30,791 nucleotides of DNA from RGIG7450 sp045577655. Lineage in GTDB: Bacteria; Bacillota; Clostridia; RUG12999. The position numbers and the translations under genes are program-made. The stretch is taken from NCBI GenBank assembly GCA_045577655.1, contig JAZNIU010000056.1, forward strand, positions 1 to 30,791. Reading direction: 5' to 3'. Below the pieces are notes generated by a model. It did no database searches and was not told where the DNA came from. It saw only the letters and a program-made list of their open reading frames with translations. Shown here one piece after another: positions 14,231-21,406 of this stretch (positions within the stretch are counted from its first letter, which is position 1; each line of letters starts with the position of its first letter).

Positions 14231-16318
14231 TTAGTTGTTTTTACCATTTGATTCAATAATTTTTTCCTGAATACTCTTAGGAACTTCAGCATAATGGCTG
14301 GGTTCCATTGAATACTGACCACGACCCTGAGTGTTTGAACGCAGGTCTGTTGCATAACCAAACATTTCTGAAAGCGGTACCATTGCAGTGATTTCCTGCG
14401 CACCGTTTCTTGCGTCCATACCCTGAATCTGTCCACGACGAGAGTTAAGGTCGCCCATAACATCGCCCATGTATTCTTCCGGAACAATAACAACAACCTT
14501 CATGATAGGTTCTTTGAGTACAGAATCTGCTTTACGGCAAGCTTCTTTGAATGCCATAGAAGCAGCAATTTTAAACGCCATTTCAGATGAGTCAACTTCG
14601 TGGTAGGAACCATCGTACAGAGTTACTTTTACGTCAACAACGTTGTAACCTGCAAGCACACCCGAAAGCATTGCGCCCTGGATACCTGCGTCTACAGCCG
14701 GGATATATTCTTTCGGAATAGCACCACCGACAATATCGTTAACAAATTCATAGCCGCCACCTGGTTCAAGGGGTTCAACTCTGATTTTAACGTGACCGTA
14801 CTGACCTTTACCACCTGACTGACGAGAATATTTGTTGTCAACTTCAACAGATTTACGGATTGTTTCTCTGTAAGAAACCTGCGGGCTTCCTACGTCTGCT
14901 TCAACCTTAAATTCACGAAGAAGTCTGTCAACAATAATCTCAAGGTGAAGTTCACCCATGCCGGCAATAATTGTCTGACCTGTTTCCTGATCTGTATAAG
15001 CCTTGAATGTTGGGTCTTCTTCAGCCAGTTTAACAAGAGCGATAGACATTTTTTCCTGTCCTGCTTTTGTTTTTGGTTCAATAGCAACACGGATAACCGG
15101 TTCCGGGAATTCCATAGATTCCAGGATGATAGGATTTTTTTCGTCACACAGAGTATCACCTGTAGTAGTGTTCTTAAGACCTACTGCGGCAGCAATATCG
15201 CCTGCGTAAACAGTTTTAATTTCCTTACGGTCATTAGCGTGCATCTGAAGAATACGACCAATTCTTTCTTTCTGTCCTTTAACAGAGTTAAGAACGTAGG
15301 AACCTGCTTCCATTGTTCCGGAATACACACGGAAGAAGCAGAGTTTACCAACAAACGGGTCTGTCATAATCTTGAATGCGAGCGCTGAGAAAGGTTCGCT
15401 GTCTGATGAATGTCTTTCATACTCTTCGCCGGATTCATCCCCGGGGATTGTACCCTTGATTGCAGGGATATCAAGCGGAGAAGGCATATAGTCAACAACT
15501 GCATCAAGAAGCTTCTGAACGCCCTTGTTTTTATAAGAAGTACCGCAGACAACAGGTATAATCTGAAGACCTATTGTTGCTTTTCTTATAGCTTTTTTGA
15601 TTTCCGGAATTGTGATTTCTTCGTCAGCGAAGAATTTTTCCATGAGAGCTTCGTCTGTTTCAACGATAGCTTCCATCATAGCTGCACGGTATTCGTCAGC
15701 CTGGTCTTTCATGTCTTCCGGAATTTCTTCTACCCTGATGTCTTTTCCAAGGTCATCATAATAAACATAAGCCTTCATTTCAACAAGGTCTATGATGCCT
15801 TTGAAAGTATCTTCAGCTCCTATCGGAAGCTGTATGGGAACTGCATTACATTTAAGCCTGTCCTTCATCATGTCAACAACATTGTAGAAGTTTGCGCCTA
15901 AAATGTCCATTTTATTTACGTACGCCATACGGGGTACGCCATAGTTATCTGCCTGACGCCAAACGGTTTCGGATTGTGGCTCGACGCCGCCTTTTGCACA
16001 AAATACTGTAACAGAACCGTCAAGGACACGGAGTGAACGTTCAACTTCAACTGTGAAGTCAACGTGTCCCGGTGTGTCTATGATGTTTATTCTGTGGTTT
16101 TTCCATGAAGCAGTTGTTGCAGCGGAGGTAATTGTGATACCTCTCTCCTGTTCCTGTTCCATCCAGTCCATTGTAGCAGCACCATCGTGTGTTTCACCGA
16201 TTTTATGGTTGATACCTGTGTAGAACAAAATACGTTCTGTAGTTGTTGTTTTACCGGCATCGATGTGTGCCATTATTCCGATATTACGAGTAACGTCAAG
16301 AGCAAATTCTCTTGCCAT
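14231..16318 (-). CDS. fusA: Elongation factor G
   Basis: 695 residues, full length. EF-G drives translocation and, with RRF, ribosome recycling. The G domain has AHIDAGKT (17-24), DTPGHVDF (81-88) and NKMD (135-138); domains II-V follow without gaps, with SGGKGQYGHVKI in domain IV and VPLSEMFGYATDLRS near the C-terminus. The ATG at 16318 has AGGAGG 6-7 nt upstream. It lies 32 nt after rpsG. No oddity in the sequence was noticed. Confidence 0.99.
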   Translation of the reverse strand: MAREFALDVTRNIGIMAHIDAGKTTTTERILFYTGINHKIGETHDGAATMDWMEQEQERGITITSAATTASWKNHRINIIDTPGHVDFTVEVERSLRVLDGSVTVFCAKGGVEPQSETVWRQADNYGVPRMAYVNKMDILGANFYNVVDMMKDRLKCNAVPIQLPIGAEDTFKGIIDLVEMKAYVYYDDLGKDIRVEEIPEDMKDQADEYRAAMMEAIVETDEALMEKFFADEEITIPEIKKAIRKATIGLQIIPVVCGTSYKNKGVQKLLDAVVDYMPSPLDIPAIKGTIPGDESGEEYERHSSDSEPFSALAFKIMTDPFVGKLCFFRVYSGTMEAGSYVLNSVKGQKERIGRILQMHANDRKEIKTVYAGDIAAAVGLKNTTTGDTLCDEKNPIILESMEFPEPVIRVAIEPKTKAGQEKMSIALVKLAEEDPTFKAYTDQETGQTIIAGMGELHLEIIVDRLLREFKVEADVGSPQVSYRETIRKSVEVDNKYSRQSGGKGQYGHVKIRVEPLEPGGGYEFVNDIVGGAIPKEYIPAVDAGIQGAMLSGVLAGYNVVDVKVTLYDGSYHEVDSSEMAFKIAASMAFKEACRKADSVLKEPIMKVVVIVPEEYMGDVMGDLNSRRGQIQGMDARNGAQEITAMVPLSEMFGYATDLRSNTQGRGQYSMEPSHYAEVPKSIQEKIIESNGKNN

Positions 16319-16350
16319 GTGGAATCCTCCTAATCGTAATTAAATAAAGA

Positions 16351-16818
16351 TTACCAACGGAAATGTGCAAATGCTTTGTTAGCTTCTGCCATTTTGTGTG
16401 TATCTTCACGTTTTTTAACTGCAGAACCTGTGCCGTTTATAGCGTCCATGATTTCGCCTGCAAGTCTTTCACGCATTGTCTTTTCACTTCTTGCTCTTGC
16501 ATAAAGTGTAAGCCATCTGAGTCCAAGTGTCTGTCTTCTGTCAGCACGTACTTCGATCGGCACCTGATATGTGGAACCACCCACTCTGCGAGCTTTAACC
16601 TCCAGAACAGGCATGATATTGTCAAGAGCCTCCTGGAATGCTTCGAGAGGTTCTTTACCGGTTTTTTCACGGATTATATCAAATGCTTCGTAAACAATTT
16701 TCTGTGCTACACCTTTTTTACCATCATACATAACATTATTGATAAGCTTTGTAACAAGCTTGCTGTTATACATTGGATCAGCTAATACATCTCTTTTAGC
16801 TGCACTTGATCTTCTCAC
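16351..16818 (-). CDS. rpsG: 30S ribosomal protein S7
   Basis: 155 residues, matching the usual bacterial length. S7 nucleates the head of the small subunit by binding the 3' domain of 16S rRNA. The start is GTG at 16818, giving VRRSSAAKRDVLADP. An in-frame ATG at 16836 is not the start: its codons are themselves the ribosome binding site (AAGGAGGG, 7 nt before the GTG). Typical blocks are RRVGGSTYQVPIEV, LRWLTLYARAR and EANKAFAHFRW. It is separated from rpsL by a structured spacer of about 137 nt. Confidence 0.97.
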   Translation of the reverse strand: MRRSSAAKRDVLADPMYNSKLVTKLINNVMYDGKKGVAQKIVYEAFDIIREKTGKEPLEAFQEALDNIMPVLEVKARRVGGSTYQVPIEVRADRRQTLGLRWLTLYARARSEKTMRERLAGEIMDAINGTGSAVKKREDTHKMAEANKAFAHFRW

Positions 16819-16955
16819 CGTACTTCCCTCCTTCATAATTTAATGATTTCATCGGTACTCCAACGAATTTTCGTCGGTATAGTGTTGACTCAAAACTTAT
16901 AATATATATAAATTTCGCAGCCTCACTATTAAACTAGGGTGCGAAAAAGTTCACA
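16819..16955 (-). promoter_or_regulatory. Structured rpsL-rpsG spacer, candidate S7 control region
   Basis: The 137-nt spacer is unusually long for this operon. It contains TTTCGCA/TGCGAAA (16913-16919 with 16940-16946) and CAACGAA/TTCGTCG (16861-16867 with 16870-16876, one wobble), and a near-repeat TACCGACGAA/TACCGATGAA on the minus strand. In E. coli S7 represses its own operon by binding the rpsL-rpsG spacer; that a similar site exists here is inference. No intrinsic terminator is seen in it. Confidence 0.4.
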
Positions 16956-17375
16956 CTACTTTGCTGCTTTAGGTCTCTTAGCACCATATTTTGACCTGGA
17001 TTGCAGTCTGCCTTGTACGCCCTGAGTATCAAGTGTTCCACGGATGATATGATATCTTACACCAGGAAGGTCCTTGATTCTGCCGCCTCTTATCAGAACA
17101 ACACTGTGCTCCTGCAGGTTGTGACCTACACCGGGTATATAAGCGGATACTTCAATACCGTTTGTGAGTCTTACTCTGGCAAGCTTACGAAGTGCTGAGT
17201 TAGGCTTTTTAGGCGTCATTGTTTTAACAGTAGTACATACGCCTCTTTTCTGAGGACTGCTGTTATCGGTAGCCTTTTTCATAAGAGTGTTCATACCCTT
17301 CTGAAGTGCAGGGGCTTTCGATTTTTTTACTGCTGTCTGTCTGCCCTTATTAACCAATTGATTAAATGTTGGCAC
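16956..17375 (-). CDS. rpsL: 30S ribosomal protein S12
   Basis: 139 residues. S12 sits at the decoding centre. The start is GTG at 17375 with GGAGGTGA 6 nt upstream. The streptomycin-related segments read TPKKPNSALRK and GGRIKDLPGVRYH, the susceptible wild-type forms. The protein is complete to GAKRPKAAK. It is the first gene of the str part, with its own promoter and a leader of about 100 nt. The L7Ae-like gene often found between rpoC and rpsL in Bacillota is absent. Confidence 0.98.
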   Translation of the reverse strand: MPTFNQLVNKGRQTAVKKSKAPALQKGMNTLMKKATDNSSPQKRGVCTTVKTMTPKKPNSALRKLARVRLTNGIEVSAYIPGVGHNLQEHSVVLIRGGRIKDLPGVRYHIIRGTLDTQGVQGRLQSRSKYGAKRPKAAK

Positions 17376-17399
17376 TTAATTTCACCTCCGATTTTAAAT

Positions 17400-17467
17400 T
17401 TAATTAGTGTATATAAATTTTACTAATTAGCCTTTTTCCGGCACCCGAAGATGCCGGACACAATTAA
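17400..17467 (-). promoter_or_regulatory. str operon 5' leader with a cUUCGg hairpin
   Basis: On the minus strand CCGGCATCTTCGGGTGCCGG (17438-17457) folds into an 8-bp stem with a C(UUCG)G tetraloop, extended by one T-A pair. It begins about 14 nt from the predicted RNA start. A-rich sequence follows, so it is not a terminator. Next comes an 8-bp stem TAATTAGT/ACTAATTA (17401-17408 with 17422-17429). The same 3' part can pair instead with the segment before the hairpin (17458-17467). Confidence 0.6.
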
Positions 17468-17479
17468 CCGCATTTTAAT

Positions 17480-17508
17480 ATTTTATTACAAATTGCAGAA
17501 CTTGTCAA
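17480..17508 (-). promoter_or_regulatory. SigA-type promoter of rpsL (str operon)
   Basis: Minus strand TTGACA (17503-17508), 17 nt, TAAAAT (17480-17485), preceded by AAATATG. It begins 13 nt after the rpoC stop codon. Transcription should start near 17473. It lets the str genes be expressed apart from rpoBC, although no terminator separates the two. Confidence 0.8.
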
Positions 17509-17521
17509 CATATTTCTTGAA

Positions 17522-20500
17522 TTATTCCGCAATTTCGGCATCTATGATTTCGTTTACATCAATTTTGTTATATTTGGTCATACCTGTACCTGCCGGTATA
17601 AGCTTACCTATAATAACATTTTCCTTAAGACCAATGAGCGGATCAACCTTGCCTTTGATTGCAGCGTCAGTGAGCACTCTTGTGGTCTCCTGGAATGATG
17701 CAGCAGAAAGGAAAGAATCTGTTGCCAGAGATGCTTTTGTAATACCAAGAAGAACGTCTTTTGCAACCGGAAGTTCTTTTCCTTCCGCAACAAGTTTTTC
17801 GCAAATTTCATCATATTCGCGTTTGTCAATTGTTGTACCCTGCAAGAGTCCCGACTGACCGGGTTCTTCTATTTTAACTTTACGCATCATCTGTCTGATG
17901 ATTACTTCGATATGCTTATCATTGATGTCAACACCCTGGAGTTTGTAAACCTTCTGAACTTCCTGGGACAGATATTTCTGAACTGTTGCAGCGTCTGTCG
18001 CTCTTAAAAGTTCAACAGGAGCTATTGAACCCACTGTAAGTCCGTCGCCGGCATTTACAAAGTCGCCGTCCGATACTTTAATTGTAGCATCATACGGGAT
18101 TTCGTGTTTTTCTTCAAAAGCTTCGCCGTCGGCAGTTTTTGATTTAACCCAGATAATCGGGTTTTTGTCAGTAGTTTCAATATATACTGTACCTGAATGT
18201 TCAGCAATTATTGCCTGACCTTTCGGTTTTCTTGCTTCAAACAGTTCTTCAATACGCGGCAAACCTTGTGTTATGTCGTCGCCCGCGATACCACCACTGT
18301 GGAAGGTTCTCATTGTGAGCTGAGTACCCGGTTCACCGATGGACTGAGCTGCAATAACACCAACAGCTTCACCAATATTAACCGGTTCGCCTGTTGCAAG
18401 GTTAGCACCGTAACAGTGTGAGCAAACACCGATTTTTGAGTTACAGGAGATTACCGAACGAACTTCAATTTCTGTAATTCCCGCTTTTTCTATTTCATCA
18501 GCTTTTGCTTTTGTTATGAATTCGCCTGCTTCAAGGATGAGCTCTCCTGTTACAGGGTGAACAATATTGTTGTCCTCGCCTGCAAGAGTTTTCATAGCAA
18601 GATATCTACCTCTTATTCTGTCTGAAAGAGGTTCAATGATATATCTTGAGCTGTCTCCCGAAGCACCTTTGTGCTTTTCATTTTCAAGAGCTGAGATTTT
18701 AACACCTGTAAGCGTGCCACAGTCGTCTTCTCTTATGATGACATCCTGGCTGACGTCAACAAGACGTCTTGTGAGGTAACCGGAGTCGGCAGTACGAAGC
18801 GCTGTATCGGCAAGACCTTTTCTCGCGCCGTGAGAGGAAATGAAGAATTCAAGAACGTCAAGACCTTCACGGAAAGAAGATTTAACCGGGATTTCAACAG
18901 ATTTACCTGTTGTGTCCGCCATAAGACCACGGATACCTGCAAGCTGACGGATCTGACCCACGTTACCACGGGCACCTGATGTCGCCATCATGCTTATCGG
19001 GTTGAATTCACCCATGTTGTTCATAAGAGCTTTTGTTATGTTATCAATAGCATCTTTCCAGATTTCGATAACGTGACTGTATCTTTCCTCGTCTGTGAGG
19101 AAACCTGTTTTGTAAAGCTCGGTTATTTCATCAATTTTTGCTTCAGCACTCTTGATGTACTGAGGTTTTGTAGGCGGAATTTCCATGTCGGATACACCAA
19201 CTGTTATTGCGCCTTTTGTTGAATATTTAAAGCCCTGAGCTTTTATCTGGTCAAGAACAATGGCTGTTTCTGTAATGCCATGTTTCTGGATACATTTGTC
19301 GATGATTTTCTCAAGTTCTTTCTTGGTAGTTTTATAAGTAACTTCAAGATCGAACATTGTTTCAGGGTTTTCTCTGTCAACAATTCCGAGATCCTGAGGA
19401 ATACCCTGGTTGAATATCAGTCGACCGATGGTTGCATTTATAACGCGTGATTTTTCTTCACCGTCAATTTCTTTTGTAACCCTTACTTTAATTGGTTCGT
19501 GAATTGTAACAACCTTGTTTTCATACGCAAGAAGTGCTTCTTCTGTATCTGCAAAGGCTTTCATTGTAATATGTTTATAGGTAGTAATTATTTTACCATC
19601 CTCACAAACACCGTTTATACCCTCTGCAGCTTCAACCAAAATAGGATCGTATTCTTTTATTTCGCCATTTTCAAAAGCGTTAATCGCCTCTTCTGCAGTT
19701 GCAAAAGATTTCATATTTAAACGGCAGATGTTTGTAACATCTTTTTTAACGGAAATAGCGTCATAAAGACCGATTTTTCCTTCGCTGTAAGCAGCCATAG
19801 CTTCTTTTGCTGATTTAAATTCGGCAACAGGAGCCTTTTTGGGTTTCTGTGCACCTGCAAGCTCTGTTTCGCCTCTTGCAACTGTGAGATAGAAGCTACC
19901 CAGAACCATGTCCTGTGTAGGAACTGTTACAGGTTTACCATCCTGAGGTTTTAAGAGGTTGTTTGCCGAAAGCATAAGGAATCTTGCTTCTGCCTGAGCT
20001 TCGGGGGAAAGCGGAACGTGAACAGCCATCTGGTCACCGTCGAAGTCAGCGTTGTATGCTGTACAAACAAGCGGGTGAAGTCTGATAGCTCTACCTTCAA
20101 CCAACACCGGCTCAGACGCCTGGATACCAAGTCTGTGAAGTGTAGGAGCACGGTTAAGCATAACCGGATGGTCTTTTATGATTTCATCCAGGATATCCCA
20201 AACGCTCTCATCTGCTCTTTCAACTTTCTTCTTTGCATTTTTAATGTTATGAGCAACGCTGTCGTTAACAAGCTTTTTCATAACAAAAGGTTTAAAGAGT
20301 TCAAGTGCCATTTCCTTAGGAAGTCCGCACTGATATATCTTAAGTTCCGGACCTACAACGATAACGGAACGTCCCGAATAGTCAACACGTTTACCGAGAA
20401 GGTTCTGTCTGAATCGGCCCTGTTTACCTTTGAGCATATCAGACAAGGATTTAAGAGGTCTGTTTCCGGGACCTGTTACAGGTTTGCCTCTTCTGCCGTT

Positions 20501-21391
20501 GTCAATAAGAGCGTCAACAGATTCCTGGAGCATTCTTTTTTCGTTTCTGACAATAATATCAGGAGCTCCAAGTTCGAGCAGTCTCTTTAAACGGTTGTTT
20601 CTGTTTATAACTCTTCTGTATAAATCGTTAAGGTCGGATGTTGCAAATCTGCCGCCGTCCAGCTGTACCATAGGACGGATTTCCGGCGGGATTACAGGCA
20701 CAACATCAAGAATCATCCATTCAGGACGGTTTCCTGAAAGTCTGAAAGATTCAACAACCTCAAGCTGTTTTATAATGCGGGCTTTTTTCTGCCCCTGAGA
20801 CTTTTCCATTTCTTCATGGAGTTCAGTGCTCATAATGTCAAGGTCAATTTCAGCAAGAAGTTCTTTAATAGCTTCTGCGCCCATACCTGCACGGAAGTTT
20901 TTGGAACCGTATTTTTCCAGAGTTTCTTTATAATCGCTTTCTGAAAGAATGTCTTTTTTTGCAAGACCTGTTTTTCCCGGATCGAGAACAACGTAGGCTG
21001 CAAAGTAAAGAACTTTTTCAAGTGAACGCGGCGACATATTGAGGATAAGTCCCATTCTGCTGGGGATACCTTTAAAATACCAGATGTGGGAAACCGGAGC
21101 TGCGAGCTCAATGTGACCCATTCTTTCACGTCTTACTCTGGAACGTGTGATTTCAACACCACATCTGTCGCAGACAAGACCTTTGTATCTTATTCTCTTA
21201 TATTTTCCGCAGTGACATTCCCAGTCCTTTGTTGGTCCGAAAATTCTTTCGCAGAAAAGACCGTCACGCTCGGGTTTTAAAGTTCTGTAGTTTATGGTTT
21301 CGGGTTTTTTTACTTCACCCTTTGAAAGACCTCTTATCTGTTCGGGAGAGGCAAGTCCTATTTTTATTGCATCAAAGTTTTTTTCAAGCAT
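17522..21391 (-). CDS. rpoC: RNA polymerase beta' subunit, with an extended repeat region
   Basis: 1289 residues, longer than the roughly 1200 usual for Bacillota. The N-terminal zinc site (C59, C61, C74, C77) and the catalytic NADFDGD (447-453) are present, as are the Cys-rich C-terminal zinc region (CNSKIGVCSHCYG) and MRTFHSGG. Between the active-site motif and the bridge-helix region three copies of a 24-residue module occur at 525-548, 563-586 and 613-636; most RpoC proteins have one. The ATG at 21391 follows AAGGAGGGG, which overlaps the rpoB stop; the spacer is 15 nt. The rest of the enzyme appears complete. Confidence 0.99.
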   Translation of the reverse strand: MLEKNFDAIKIGLASPEQIRGLSKGEVKKPETINYRTLKPERDGLFCERIFGPTKDWECHCGKYKRIRYKGLVCDRCGVEITRSRVRRERMGHIELAAPVSHIWYFKGIPSRMGLILNMSPRSLEKVLYFAAYVVLDPGKTGLAKKDILSESDYKETLEKYGSKNFRAGMGAEAIKELLAEIDLDIMSTELHEEMEKSQGQKKARIIKQLEVVESFRLSGNRPEWMILDVVPVIPPEIRPMVQLDGGRFATSDLNDLYRRVINRNNRLKRLLELGAPDIIVRNEKRMLQESVDALIDNGRRGKPVTGPGNRPLKSLSDMLKGKQGRFRQNLLGKRVDYSGRSVIVVGPELKIYQCGLPKEMALELFKPFVMKKLVNDSVAHNIKNAKKKVERADESVWDILDEIIKDHPVMLNRAPTLHRLGIQASEPVLVEGRAIRLHPLVCTAYNADFDGDQMAVHVPLSPEAQAEARFLMLSANNLLKPQDGKPVTVPTQDMVLGSFYLTVARGETELAGAQKPKKAPVAEFKSAKEAMAAYSEGKIGLYDAISVKKDVTNICRLNMKSFATAEEAINAFENGEIKEYDPILVEAAEGINGVCEDGKIITTYKHITMKAFADTEEALLAYENKVVTIHEPIKVRVTKEIDGEEKSRVINATIGRLIFNQGIPQDLGIVDRENPETMFDLEVTYKTTKKELEKIIDKCIQKHGITETAIVLDQIKAQGFKYSTKGAITVGVSDMEIPPTKPQYIKSAEAKIDEITELYKTGFLTDEERYSHVIEIWKDAIDNITKALMNNMGEFNPISMMATSGARGNVGQIRQLAGIRGLMADTTGKSVEIPVKSSFREGLDVLEFFISSHGARKGLADTALRTADSGYLTRRLVDVSQDVIIREDDCGTLTGVKISALENEKHKGASGDSSRYIIEPLSDRIRGRYLAMKTLAGEDNNIVHPVTGELILEAGEFITKAKADEIEKAGITEIEVRSVISCNSKIGVCSHCYGANLATGEPVNIGEAVGVIAAQSIGEPGTQLTMRTFHSGGIAGDDITQGLPRIEELFEARKPKGQAIIAEHSGTVYIETTDKNPIIWVKSKTADGEAFEEKHEIPYDATIKVSDGDFVNAGDGLTVGSIAPVELLRATDAATVQKYLSQEVQKVYKLQGVDINDKHIEVIIRQMMRKVKIEEPGQSGLLQGTTIDKREYDEICEKLVAEGKELPVAKDVLLGITKASLATDSFLSAASFQETTRVLTDAAIKGKVDPLIGLKENVIIGKLIPAGTGMTKYNKIDVNEIIDAEIAE
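19484..19819 (-). repeat. Three copies of a 24-residue module inside RpoC
   Basis: Residues 525-548, 563-586 and 613-636 align without gaps to the pattern F-x4-E-A-x2-A-[YF]-x4-[IV]-x2-[YH]-[DE]-x-I-x-V. Linkers are 14 and 26 residues. The DNA is diverged, so the duplication is old. The third copy (HEPIKVRV) is closest to the single copy found in other bacteria. Confidence 0.85.
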
Positions 21392-21406
21392 TTTTCTACC
21401 CCCTCC

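Noticed and set aside
17437..17458. The hairpin after rpoC as an intrinsic terminator of rpoBC
   Set aside because: On the minus strand it is followed by AAAAAGG, not Ts, and it lies downstream of a new promoter, so it belongs to the str leader.
17376..17521. A small L7Ae-like ribosomal gene between rpoC and rpsL
   Set aside because: The 146-nt spacer has no open frame of that size and is filled by the promoter and leader.
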